Assembly: GCF_902859915.1 (NCBI RefSeq)
Contig: NZ_CADIKK010000029.1
Location: 1 to 64,000, forward strand
DNA: 64,000 nt
Source of the DNA: Paraburkholderia ultramafica
Lineage (GTDB): Bacteria; Pseudomonadota; Gammaproteobacteria; Burkholderiales; Burkholderiaceae
Direction: 5' to 3'
Part shown: in pieces, positions 49,020 through 57,929 of the stretch
How positions within the stretch are numbered: the first letter of the stretch is position 1
Layout of the letters: every line of letters begins with the position of its first letter
The notes under the pieces: generated by a model
Seen by the model: only the letters and a program-made list of their open reading frames with translations
What the model was told of the DNA's origin: nothing
The model's database searches: none
Made by a program: the position numbers and the translations under genes

Positions 49020-51383
49020 TTATTCACTGACCACGTAGGTATAAAACCGGATACGACCGTTTTCGCGTTCCTGGAATACGCCCTGAACTTCGTAATTGAA
49101 GCCCGGGAAACGGTTGAAAGATTCCTGGAACGCCATGAAGTAATCCAGCATCGGTTGGGCACGGTCATCCCAACGTTCGCCGGGGAGCACGACGCCGATC
49201 CCTGGCGGATAGATCAGTGCGAGGGTGGCGGAGACACGGTTTTTGGCCTGATCGAGCGGCATATACTCGACCCGGTTCGCGACCAGCGCCTCATACGCTT
49301 CTTCCGGCGACATCGCGAGTTCCGGAAAGCTCGATGCGCGGAAGCACAGCCGCTGCAGGTTCTTGACGTTCGCCTCGCGATAGAAACGGTGCATTTCGTT
49401 GCAGACCTGGCGCAGCGTGTAGCCTTGGTAGCGTTCGCTGTGCGTGGCGCACAGCGTCGGCAATACTTCCGCGAGCGCGGCGTCGCGGTCCCACAGGTTC
49501 TTGAATTTGACGAAGCGGGCGATCAGCGTGTTCAGCTTGCTTTCGTCTTCGGCGGGCGTCATCAGGAAGAGGATGCTGTTCAGGTCGCACTTTTCAGGGA
49601 CGATCCCTTCTTCGCGCAAGTAGTTCGCGACGACCGTCGCGGGCACGCCGAAATCCAGATAGTCGCCTGTCTTCCGGTCGATGCCGGGTGTCAGCAGATT
49701 CAGCTTGTTCGGGTCGACCATCACGTAACCGTCGGCATAGCCGGTATAGCCGTGCCACGTGGCTTGCGGACGGAATTCCCAGCACTGCTGCTCGTGCTTG
49801 ATGACGTCGGTCGGAATGTCTTCCCACGCGAGGTTCGACGCGTCGGGCATGAAATTCGAATTGCGGATGTCGACGACGTCGGGCACGAAAGGATCGAAGA
49901 ACCATTGCTCCTGCGCCGTCTGCCCGGTCGTCTCATAGTGGCGGGCGAACTGGCGGAATTTCTTGCGCGCTTCGATGCCCAGTTCGATGCAGCCGTCCCA
50001 CAGCATTTCGCCCGCTTTGCCCTCGTGTACCTTGGCGTTGACGTCGAGGGACGCGAACAGCGGATAGAACGGCGAGGTGCTGGCGTGAATCAGGAACGAT
50101 TCGTTGAAGCGCTTGTGCTCGATAAAGCGTTTCTGGCCGCGAATGTGTTGGTCCCGCTTGTGAATCTGGGAGGCTTGAGAGAAACCGGCGCCCTGCTTAT
50201 GAACCGACTGGGTCGAAAAAAGGCCGGGCATTTGCGGCGTCAGATCTTTCAGCCGCATCGGACTGTGATCGTTGAACAGCGGATGGAAGGCGTTGTAACC
50301 GATCCACGCTTCATCCCACAGCACGTAATCGCACAGATGGCCGATCTTTTCCAGCACCTTGCGGACGTTGTAGATCGTTCCATCGTAGGTGGCAAGCTGA
50401 ATGCAGGCGAGCCGGAATGGGCGCTCCGCGTTGGCGCGCTCCGGGTCGTTCACGAGAGGGTGGTTGCGGATCTGCTCGCGCAGCGCGTCCTCATCCCATG
50501 CCGACCAGTCGACTGCACCGATCATGCCGAAGGCATTGCGAGCGGTCGGCAGGAAGATCGGAATGGCGCCCGCCTGGACGAGCGCGCCTTGATGCAGCGA
50601 CTTGTGATTGTTCCGGTCGAACAGAACGAGGTCGCCGCGCTTGAGCACGGCCCCCGTCACGATCTTGTTGGAGGTGCTGGTGCCATTGAGAACGAAGTAC
50701 GTCTGGTCCGCGCCAAACACCGCGGCGGCATGCCGCTGCGCAGCCGCGGCCGCGCCTTCGTGAATCAGCAGGTCGCCGAGATCGACGTCGGCATTGCACA
50801 GATCGTTACGAAAAATGCTTTCGCCGAAATGCTTGAAGAACAACTGCCCAGCGGGCGACTTCCGATAGAACTGCCCGCCCTGATGTCCAGGGCAATCGAA
50901 TGCGATATTGGCTGCGGCGTCGTAGGCGACGAGTCCGCCGAAGAAAGGCGGCAGCAGCGTCAGCCCGTATTTGACGAGGCTTGCCATGACCTGCTTCGCA
51001 TAGAAAGCCGGTGTCTGTTGTCCGAGATAGATATATCCATCGACTTCGCCCAGCCCGCCGATTACCGCGAGATCCGACAGACGATGCGAGTTCGCCAGCG
51101 CCCACAGCGGCGTGCGGAACCCGAGCGCGCGCACGGCAGCGGCAAGCTTGCGCGCGCCTTCGAGGCGAGGGCCGTCGACCAGCACGATGTACGCACCGAC
51201 GTCGGCGTCTTCGTTGACATCGCGTGTCAGGCTATCGGTGACTTCGACGCGGAAATGCTCCGCAGTAATCTGCTCCAGCAACTCATTGGTCTGCGCATCG
51301 CTGCGGTCCACGATCGCGACGATCTTCATGAGCTTGTGAAACGGAATCGGAATAGTGGGCGCCTTCAAGGATCCGGGGACCAT
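49020..51383 (-). CDS. Ornithine decarboxylase (SpeF/SpeC type)
   Basis: A PLP enzyme of 787 residues that makes putrescine from ornithine. The start ATG 51383 is set by AAGGAG (five bases before); it adds about 18 residues before the family-like MKIVAIVDRSD. Motifs include FDCPGHQGGQFYRKSPAGQL, NGTSTSNKIV, the catalytic lysine K396 in STQSVHKQGAGFSQ, WHGYTGYADGYVMVDP and IYPPGIGVVLPGERW. SVHKQ and the absence of AdiA-type loops favour ornithine over arginine or lysine. The antiporter gene follows 33 bases later, the classic speF-potE order. Confidence 0.88.
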   Translation of the reverse strand: MVPGSLKAPTIPIPFHKLMKIVAIVDRSDAQTNELLEQITAEHFRVEVTDSLTRDVNEDADVGAYIVLVDGPRLEGARKLAAAVRALGFRTPLWALANSHRLSDLAVIGGLGEVDGYIYLGQQTPAFYAKQVMASLVKYGLTLLPPFFGGLVAYDAAANIAFDCPGHQGGQFYRKSPAGQLFFKHFGESIFRNDLCNADVDLGDLLIHEGAAAAAQRHAAAVFGADQTYFVLNGTSTSNKIVTGAVLKRGDLVLFDRNNHKSLHQGALVQAGAIPIFLPTARNAFGMIGAVDWSAWDEDALREQIRNHPLVNDPERANAERPFRLACIQLATYDGTIYNVRKVLEKIGHLCDYVLWDEAWIGYNAFHPLFNDHSPMRLKDLTPQMPGLFSTQSVHKQGAGFSQASQIHKRDQHIRGQKRFIEHKRFNESFLIHASTSPFYPLFASLDVNAKVHEGKAGEMLWDGCIELGIEARKKFRQFARHYETTGQTAQEQWFFDPFVPDVVDIRNSNFMPDASNLAWEDIPTDVIKHEQQCWEFRPQATWHGYTGYADGYVMVDPNKLNLLTPGIDRKTGDYLDFGVPATVVANYLREEGIVPEKCDLNSILFLMTPAEDESKLNTLIARFVKFKNLWDRDAALAEVLPTLCATHSERYQGYTLRQVCNEMHRFYREANVKNLQRLCFRASSFPELAMSPEEAYEALVANRVEYMPLDQAKNRVSATLALIYPPGIGVVLPGERWDDRAQPMLDYFMAFQESFNRFPGFNYEVQGVFQERENGRIRFYTYVVSE

Positions 51384-52499
51384 GGTCACTCCTTCTTCAG
51401 CAGGCTTCGCAAGTCAGGTTCTGTCCTGGCGGCGGAGGTCTGGCCAGACGCCAGTCCGCAAACGCAAATCCAAGCGCCGGCAGTGTCCGGCGTTTAGTGC
51501 ATGTTCTTTTTCCAGCCGACAGCTAACGGGAAGGCGATCACAAGTGCAGCGGTTGCCGAGCTATGGAATACCAGCGATCAGATGGCGGAAGGCAGCAAAA
51601 AAAATGCCTTGCTGCGGGTCTCTCGGCTTTTCTGGGTGCTCGGCAACCGACTCACCAAAAGTGAGTCGATAGAACGGTCGTAGGTGCTACATAGATAGTT
51701 GGCGAGTTCTACGCTTAATGCAAGTTCTTAAAAGACGGGCCGATTAGCAAGTCTAACGGAGTCGGATTTGCTAAAAAAATGACGGCAATATGGCGAAATT
51801 GTCAGAATGGACAGACGTTGTTGATTTTCTTAGCATGACTGACAAAGAAAGTCAGATTGCCACTCGCATTTACGATAGTAGTTGGGCGCCGTCGCGAGCT
51901 TGAACAATGCGGGTTTATCAACCAGAATGATCTGCAGATGACGTGCCGGTTCTATTAAAGGCACGGCGGAAAAGAACGCTCGAATGAAGCGTCTTTCACT
52001 GTGCGTGATGAAAACCCTGGTGTGTCGAGATTCAACTGAATCAACCATAGCGGGGACGCCGGCATTGCCAGATATGCGGCGGGACGATAAGCGAAAACCA
52101 TGCGATGTTCTTGCGAAAGCGACAATTTCCAGTCGGCTGGCACGCGGAAATCCGCCTCTCGTCTGCTGCATTGCAATGTATCGCGACGGGACCACTGCAA
52201 ATGGAATCTCCGCCCGGATCGACTGAAGCACTCGAGTTCCGGCTACTCCGCTAGTCCATTGAGCAGCGCGAGCTTGCTGAGCTTCCCGATTCATCGCACA
52301 TCTGTAGTTGTCCGCGTTTGCTCTGACCTTGAGGCGCGCTAGTCTTCGGCCGGGCAAAGCGGGCAAGCAAGCCGGCTTCTGTTGCAAGCAGGAAACTGCG
52401 GGAAGCTGATTTCGCCGCTGTTCTGATCGCAGCTATCTTGCCGGCTGCCGGTCTCTACAACGGCTCCATGACGATCTGATTCGGGTATGGGAGAACGCG
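51384..52499. other. 1.1-kb AT-richer divergent control region
   Basis: This is the largest gene-free stretch of the window, between the decarboxylase operon and arcABC. It includes an AAGGCA/TGCCTT hairpin with a T8 loop on the minus strand (51589-51610), an 8-bp stem CGACTCAC/GTGAGTCG (51648-51668), and a CGCCGG/CCGGCG stem (51475-51492). It also contains a two-codon open frame ATG-CAC-TAA on the minus strand (51494-51502). TTCAACTGAATCAA (52031-52044) only half matches an ANR/FNR box. No protein gene is recognisable. Confidence 0.5.
51648..51668. other. Stem-loop in the decarboxylase leader
   Basis: CGACTCAC (51648-51655) and GTGAGTCG (51661-51668) form an 8-bp perfect stem with a 5-base CAAAA loop. 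On the minus strand it would lie about 270 bases upstream of the ornithine decarboxylase start, within a long leader if transcription begins further out. Its role is unknown. Confidence 0.5.
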
Positions 52500-53753
52500 A
52501 TGAACACAGAGGTCACCAGGCTCGGAGCCTACTCCGAGGTTGGCAAGCTGCGCATGGTCATGGTTTCGTCGCCCGGGCTTGCCCACCAACGCTTGACGCC
52601 TAGCAACTGCGACGAGCTGTTGTTCGACGATGTCATCTGGGTGAACCAGGCGAAGCGCGACCACTTCGATTTCGTCACCAAGATGCGCGATCGCGGCGTG
52701 GAAGTGCTGGACGTGCACAACCTCCTCGCGCAGACGATGGACAATCCCGATGCGCGTAAATGGGTGCTGGATCGAAGGATCTCCGACGACAGCGTCGGCG
52801 TGGGTCTGAGTAACGAAGTGCGTGCATGGATGAATGAACTCGAGTCGCGCAAGCTTGCGGAGTTTCTGATCGGAGGCGTGTCGCTCGAGGACATTCCGGG
52901 CAGCAATGCGCCCGTTCTAAATCTGTTTCGCGAGTATCTGGATTACTCCAGCTTCCTGCTTGCGCCGTTGCCGAACATGGTGTTCACGCGCGACACCACC
53001 TGCTGGATCTACGGCGGCGTGACGCTCAATCCGATGTATTGGCCGGCGCGGCGGCAGGAGACGCTGCTCGCAGCAGCGATCTACAAGTTTCATCCGACGT
53101 TTGCCAATGCCAACTTCGAGATCTGGTACGGCGATCCTGACACGGACCACGGCGCATCGTCGCTCGAAGGCGGTGACGTGATGCCGATCGGCAAGGGCGT
53201 CGTGCTGATCGGCATGGGCGAACGCACGACGCGCCAGGCAATCGGACAGGTTGCGAGATCGCTGTTCGAGAAAGGCGCGGCCGAACAGGTGCTCGTTGCG
53301 GGCATGCCGAAATCACGGGCCGCGATGCACCTCGACACGGTGTTCAGCTTTTGCGACCGCGATCTCGTGACGATTTTCCCGGAAGTGGTCAGACAGATCG
53401 TCACGTTCACGATCAGGCCCGACGATAAAACCGCGTATGGGATGAGCATCCGGCGCGAAGGCAAGCCGTTTGTGCAGGCTGTCGGCGATGCGCTGGGCCT
53501 GAAGGAGCTGCGCGTCGTCGAAACGGGCGGCAACCGCTTTGCGGCGGAGCGGGAGCAATGGGACGACGGCAACAACATGGTGTGTGTCGAGCCCGGCGTC
53601 GTCATCGGCTATGACCGTAACACGTTCACGAACACGCTTCTGCGCAAAGCCGGGATCGAAGTGATCACGATCACCGCCAGCGAGCTTGGGCGCGGACGCG
53701 GTGGCGGGCATTGCATGACGTGCCCAATCTCGCGCGATGCGGTCGATTACTGA
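52500..53753 (+). CDS. arcA: Arginine deiminase
   Basis: The enzyme hydrolyses arginine to citrulline and ammonia, the first step of the arginine deiminase pathway. The 417 residues match bacterial ADI. RLGAYSEVGKLRMVMVSSPG is followed by the substrate-binding FTRDTTCWIYGGVTLNPMYW, LEGGDVMPIG, the catalytic His in AAMHLDTVFSFCD and the nucleophile Cys405 in GRGGGHCMTCPISRD. GGGAGAACGCG precedes ATG 52500. arcB and arcC follow on the same strand. A second, similar gene lies at the right edge of the window. Confidence 0.95.
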   Translation: MNTEVTRLGAYSEVGKLRMVMVSSPGLAHQRLTPSNCDELLFDDVIWVNQAKRDHFDFVTKMRDRGVEVLDVHNLLAQTMDNPDARKWVLDRRISDDSVGVGLSNEVRAWMNELESRKLAEFLIGGVSLEDIPGSNAPVLNLFREYLDYSSFLLAPLPNMVFTRDTTCWIYGGVTLNPMYWPARRQETLLAAAIYKFHPTFANANFEIWYGDPDTDHGASSLEGGDVMPIGKGVVLIGMGERTTRQAIGQVARSLFEKGAAEQVLVAGMPKSRAAMHLDTVFSFCDRDLVTIFPEVVRQIVTFTIRPDDKTAYGMSIRREGKPFVQAVGDALGLKELRVVETGGNRFAAEREQWDDGNNMVCVEPGVVIGYDRNTFTNTLLRKAGIEVITITASELGRGRGGGHCMTCPISRDAVDY

Positions 53754-53827
53754 GCGCCCCCAAATCTCGAGAGATATTTGCGCTGCGCGCAAAAAACGCG
53801 CAGCCGCCCTATAGATGGAGAAAACTC

Positions 53828-54838
53828 ATGGCTTTCAATCTGCAAAACCGTAGTCTTCTCAGCCTGATGCATCATACCGGCCGCGAACTGCGCTATCTGC
53901 TGGATCTGTCACGCGATCTCAAGCGTGCCAAGTATGCGGGCACGGAGCAGCAGCATTTGCGCCGCAAGAACATTGCGCTGATCTTCGAGAAGACCTCGAC
54001 GCGCACGCGCTGCGCGTTCGAAGTCGCCGCGCACGACCAGGGCGCGCACGTCACCTATATCGACCCGAGCTCGTCCCAGATCGGGCACAAGGAGAGCATG
54101 AAGGATACGGCGCGCGTGCTGGGCCGTATGTTCGACGCGATCGAATACCGGGGATACAGTCAGGAAGTGGTGGAAGAACTCGCGCGTTACGCAGCCGTGC
54201 CTATCTTCAACGGCTTGACTGACGAATACCACCCCACCCAGATGCTGGCCGACGTGCTGACGATGCGGGAATACGCGGACAAACCGCTGCAGGACATCAG
54301 CTACGCCTATCTCGGCGACGCGCGCAACAACATGGGGAATTCGCTGTTGCTGATCGGCGCGAAGCTGGGCATGGACGTGCGCATTGCAGCGCCGAAGTCG
54401 TTGTGGCCGAACGAGGCGCATATTGCGGCGTGCCAGCAATTTGCCAAAGAGAGCGGGGCGCGCATCACGCTCACCGAGGATCCGAAAGAAGCGGTGAAGA
54501 TGGTCGACTTCATTCACACCGATGTGTGGGTGTCGATGGGCGAGCCGGTCGAAACATGGGACGAAAGAATCAAGGTGTTGTTGCCGTACCAGGTGAATCG
54601 CGCGCTGATCGATGCGACGGGCAACCCGCGAACCCGCTTCATGCACTGTCTGCCCGCGTTCCATAACAGCGAGACCAAGGTCGGTCAGCAGATCTCGGCA
54701 CGCTATCCGGATCTGGCGAACGGCATCGAGGTGACGGAAGACGTGTTCGAGTCGGATTACAACATCGCCTTCGAACAGGCCGAGAACCGGATGCACACGA
54801 TCAAGGCCATTCTCGTCGCGACGCTGGCTGATATCTGA
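53828..54838 (+). CDS. arcB: Catabolic ornithine carbamoyltransferase
   Basis: In this pathway it phosphorolyses citrulline to ornithine and carbamoyl phosphate. The 336 residues carry FEKTSTRTRCAFEVAA (carbamoyl-phosphate loop), EYHPTQMLADVLTM and the ornithine-site FMHCLPAFHN. ATG 53828 lies seven bases after GGAG. Length, the DARNNMGNSLL segment and position between arcA and arcC mark it as the catabolic rather than anabolic (ArgF) type. Its ornithine product is the substrate of the divergently encoded decarboxylase and antiporter. Confidence 0.95.
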   Translation: MAFNLQNRSLLSLMHHTGRELRYLLDLSRDLKRAKYAGTEQQHLRRKNIALIFEKTSTRTRCAFEVAAHDQGAHVTYIDPSSSQIGHKESMKDTARVLGRMFDAIEYRGYSQEVVEELARYAAVPIFNGLTDEYHPTQMLADVLTMREYADKPLQDISYAYLGDARNNMGNSLLLIGAKLGMDVRIAAPKSLWPNEAHIAACQQFAKESGARITLTEDPKEAVKMVDFIHTDVWVSMGEPVETWDERIKVLLPYQVNRALIDATGNPRTRFMHCLPAFHNSETKVGQQISARYPDLANGIEVTEDVFESDYNIAFEQAENRMHTIKAILVATLADI

Positions 54839-54917
54839 GCGTATCGGCTTGCCCCGTGTTCGTCGCCGTGCGGCGCATCCGTGCCGCACGCGACGCGTCT
54901 TGCAGGAGGGTCACATC

Positions 54918-55856
54918 ATGCGCCTCGTCATTGCATTAGGCGGCAATGCGCTATTGCAGCGCGGTCAGCCGATGACGGATAGCCAGCAGCGCGAGAACGT
55001 CAAGCTTGCCGCCACGCAGATCGCGAGCGTGGCGAGCGGCAACGAACTGGTGATCGCGCACGGCAACGGTCCCCAGGTCGGCTTGCTGGCGCTGCAAAGC
55101 GCGGCCTACAAGGAAGTCGCGCCGTATCCGCTCGACGTGCTCGGCGCGCAGACGGAGGGCATGATCGGCTACATGATCGAACAGGAACTGGGCAATCTTC
55201 TGCCGTTCGAAGTCCCGTTTGCGACTATCCTGACCCAGGTCGAAGTGGATCTCGCGGACCCCGCATTCCAGCATCCGAGCAAGCCGATCGGCCCGGTCTA
55301 TTCGAAGGAAGAGGCGCAGCGGCTGGCGCAGGAAAAGGGCTGGAGCATCGCGGAGGACGGCGACAAGTATCGGCGCGTCGTCGCGAGCCCGCGGCCGCGG
55401 CGGATCTTCGAAATGCGTCCGGTGAAGTGGCTGCTCGAGAAAGGGACGATCGTGATCTGCGCGGGCGGCGGCGGCATTCCGACGTGCTACGACGAGCATC
55501 ACAAGCTGCACGGCGTGGAGGCGGTGATCGACAAGGATCTGTGTTCCGCATTGCTTGCGCAGGAACTCGAGGCGGACCTGCTCGTGATCGTAACCGACGT
55601 GAACGCGGCCTACGTCGACTGGGGGAAGCCGACGCAAAAAGCGATTGCCGACGCGCATCCCGACGAGCTCGAAAAGCTGGGCTTTGCGTCGGGGTCGATG
55701 GGGCCCAAGGTGCAGGCGGCCATCGAATTCGCGCGCAAGACCGGCAAGGACGCGGTGATCGGCGCGCTTGCCGATATCGTCGCGATCACGCAAGGCGCGG
55801 CGGGCACGAGGATCAGCGTGCGCAAGCCAGGCATCGGGTTTTATCCGTCCGCGTAG
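54918..55856 (+). CDS. arcC: Carbamate kinase
   Basis: The enzyme transfers phosphate from carbamoyl phosphate to ADP, giving ATP, the energy-yielding last step of the ADI pathway. The 312-residue protein begins MRLVIALGGNALLQRGQP at ATG 54918, after AGGAGGG. It has VIAHGNGPQVGLLALQ, VICAGGGGIPTCYDE, VIDKDLCSALLA, VIVTDVNAAYVDWGKPTQK and SGSMGPKVQAAI. All are conserved amino-acid-kinase-fold motifs. It is the last arc gene; no arcD antiporter follows. Confidence 0.95.
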   Translation: MRLVIALGGNALLQRGQPMTDSQQRENVKLAATQIASVASGNELVIAHGNGPQVGLLALQSAAYKEVAPYPLDVLGAQTEGMIGYMIEQELGNLLPFEVPFATILTQVEVDLADPAFQHPSKPIGPVYSKEEAQRLAQEKGWSIAEDGDKYRRVVASPRPRRIFEMRPVKWLLEKGTIVICAGGGGIPTCYDEHHKLHGVEAVIDKDLCSALLAQELEADLLVIVTDVNAAYVDWGKPTQKAIADAHPDELEKLGFASGSMGPKVQAAIEFARKTGKDAVIGALADIVAITQGAAGTRISVRKPGIGFYPSA

Positions 55857-55940
55857 CGTAGGGCCGTGCAGTGCAAGGCGGCACGCTCGCTGTGAGAGCA
55901 CCGGCAGGCGCAGCGTGAAAGCGCCGCCAATGCGCTCGCG

Positions 55941-56819
55941 CTACGGCGCGTGGTCGGCGCCGGACTGCGACGCTGCGGGCGACACGAAGGCTTTGCCGGA
56001 CGTGCCGAGCTGCCCCGCCGACGAAGCGTCGCTCCCGTCGTGCGGCACTATGGTCTGAAACAGAACATGGTCCCGCTCGGGGTCAGGCATCGCGATGATC
56101 GCGTGCAAGGCCACTCGCGTCGCCCAGCACACATCCAACGGCGTCGCCTGCGACGGATGGGACGAATAGAACGCGAATCGGTCGACGTCCGCCTGGTCGC
56201 CCTGGAGTTCCGTGATCACCGCACGCGTGAACTGACGCTCCGCGGCGGCATACTGCTGCGGGGTCGGCTCGGTTATCGGCGCATGCGACGCTTCGCTGAC
56301 CAGAACCTGATGGAGCAGACTGAAATACTGCTCGACGTCGGATTCCGACATCTCGCGCAGCGAAACGCGAGTCATCACCGCACGCATGTCCAGCAGACCA
56401 AAACAGTTGACGGGGACCTGTTCGTCGAGGAGTTTCGTCAGCAGCTGCACGTACCTGAAGCGATCCGCTGGCGCAAGGCGCGCGAGTCCGCTCGCCATGA
56501 GCTCCTCGCGCGCAGCCGGATCGAGAAAGATCTGTGCGACGCGCTGCGCGCCACCTGGGATGCCGACCGCGATGAGCGGGTCCTGGCGGATCTTCTCCAC
56601 CCACGCGACGACGATGCGGGCCTTGTTCGAGTCCGGGTCGATGCCATAGCTGGAAAAGACGCTCCCCAGGTCGCCTGGTCCGGCGTCGGCCGATGCCGCC
56701 GCGGTGGCATCGGCTGGCAGCGCAAGGGAGTCCAGATCACGGTGTATCGCGGCACTGGCCAACGTCGTGGCCGCGAGCGTCACGATCAGCGTAGCGAGAC
56801 AAGAGGCGGAACGTTTCAT
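55941..56819 (-). CDS. Secreted hypothetical protein, 292 residues
   Basis: A signal peptide (MKRSASCLATLIVTLAATTLASA) precedes a soluble helical protein. Features are FSSYGIDPDSNKARIVVAWV, QDPLIAVGIPGGAQRVAQIF, LARLAPADRFRYVQLLTKLL, VNCFGLLDMRAVMTRVSL and a Pro/Ser-rich C-terminus. The middle, with repeated helical segments, resembles a periplasmic scaffold rather than an enzyme. The family is not recognised. It lies 174 bases beyond the DUF2950 gene on the same strand and may share its transcript. Confidence 0.65.
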   Translation of the reverse strand: MKRSASCLATLIVTLAATTLASAAIHRDLDSLALPADATAAASADAGPGDLGSVFSSYGIDPDSNKARIVVAWVEKIRQDPLIAVGIPGGAQRVAQIFLDPAAREELMASGLARLAPADRFRYVQLLTKLLDEQVPVNCFGLLDMRAVMTRVSLREMSESDVEQYFSLLHQVLVSEASHAPITEPTPQQYAAAERQFTRAVITELQGDQADVDRFAFYSSHPSQATPLDVCWATRVALHAIIAMPDPERDHVLFQTIVPHDGSDASSAGQLGTSGKAFVSPAASQSGADHAP

Positions 56820-56993
56820 GTCGCTTCCCGGTACTGAAGCGCAATACGCGTTGGTTAGCCCGTTGAACGTTGGGATGGAAAAGTTTATCGCCTCGCCGGA
56901 ATGTGGAGACGCACAGTTTGTTTTAGGCCGGATCGGCGGACCTTGGCTGGCTGCGGCCGTCAGCGGGCGGCCGGACCAGCGCTTTGCCCATCT

Positions 56994-57917
56994 TCAAGGC
57001 TGCGGCTGCACCTTCGCCCAGCCCGGCCCGGGATCGAACGACGGCATCGCGTTCACCTTGGCCGCGCTATCGGGGCCAAGGTCGCGCTCGTAGACCTGGC
57101 CCGCGTGACTCACCATGAAGGTCTTGATGCCGGTGTCCCCGTACCGCACTGGCCATGCAACGACGGCAAAGCCGCCAAACAGCTTGCCGTGCGCGAGATA
57201 GTCGTAAGCGCCGCCTGGCGCGTGCGAGCCCTGCGAGGTGAGCAGCTTGTAGTGATAGCCGTGGTATCCGGTGTCTTTGTTGCTGCGCGCGGTCGCCCTG
57301 ATGAAGGCGGCCCCGAGCGGACTGGGCGGCGCATCCGCTTGCGTCGGCCAGTACAGGCCGTCCTGTTTCCCCGGCGAACTCACCAGCTTCGACGCATACG
57401 ATAGCAGGCCGTCGCCGTCATGGTCGGTGAGCGCGTATTCACGCTGCGCGTCGTAGACCGCGAGCATCGTCTGAATGACGGCGAGCTCGTTGCGGCCGAT
57501 GCGCCGCAGCCGCATTTCCTCGGCGCCCGCCCGCATATCGAAACGCCATCCCTGGGCGTTCTTCACGAGCGGAATCGGGAAGGTCCAGCCGTCGTCGCCG
57601 ACTGCGATCTGCGCATGGTGGTCGTCGATCTGTTTGATCTCGTGCGACTTGCCCCATTCATCGAGGAAGCGGGCGCGTATTTCGGCGTCGGCGGGCGGAA
57701 TCAGGTCGCGAAAGTGCTGGCCGAAAATGGCTTGCAGCGTGGCCTCTTCGTTGTGGGTGACGGCCTCGCCAAATGCACTCATCGCGGCATCGGGAGAACT
57801 GAAGTCCTTCTCGGCGTGAGCCGCGGGCAGCGCGCCGAGACACAGCGCGCACGCCACGGCGGCAGTGCGCAACGCGCCTGCCAACGCGCCCGAGCGAAAT
57901 CGTAACGGTGCTGTCAT
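56994..57917 (-). CDS. DUF2950 secreted protein
   Basis: A 307-residue exported protein: signal peptide ending LPAAHA-EKDF, then FSSPDAAMSAFGEAV, WTFPIPLVKNAQGWRFD, EMRLRRIGRNELAVIQTM, YALTDHDGDGLLSYASKL and GYHGYHYKLLTSQG. It closes with FGGFAVVAWPVRYGDTGIKTFMVSH (in parts). These are the diagnostic blocks of DUF2950. It sits 12 bases after the DUF3300 gene, the usual pairing of these two families. Function unknown; it is likely an envelope role shared with the DUF3300 protein. Confidence 0.9.
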   Translation of the reverse strand: MTAPLRFRSGALAGALRTAAVACALCLGALPAAHAEKDFSSPDAAMSAFGEAVTHNEEATLQAIFGQHFRDLIPPADAEIRARFLDEWGKSHEIKQIDDHHAQIAVGDDGWTFPIPLVKNAQGWRFDMRAGAEEMRLRRIGRNELAVIQTMLAVYDAQREYALTDHDGDGLLSYASKLVSSPGKQDGLYWPTQADAPPSPLGAAFIRATARSNKDTGYHGYHYKLLTSQGSHAPGGAYDYLAHGKLFGGFAVVAWPVRYGDTGIKTFMVSHAGQVYERDLGPDSAAKVNAMPSFDPGPGWAKVQPQP

Positions 57918-57929
57918 GTTCTGATCTCC

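Noticed and set aside
49155..51497. 780-codon plus-strand frame opposite ornithine decarboxylase
   Set aside because: Antisense shadow; no membrane, signal or domain pattern despite its length.
51494..51502. SpeFL-like leader peptide for the ornithine decarboxylase
   Set aside because: Only a two-codon frame is present; it bears no resemblance to the enterobacterial leader peptide.
52031..52044. ANR/FNR box upstream of arcA (TTCAACTGAATCAA)
   Set aside because: Only the right half matches TTGAT-N4-ATCAA and it is about 460 bases from the arcA start.
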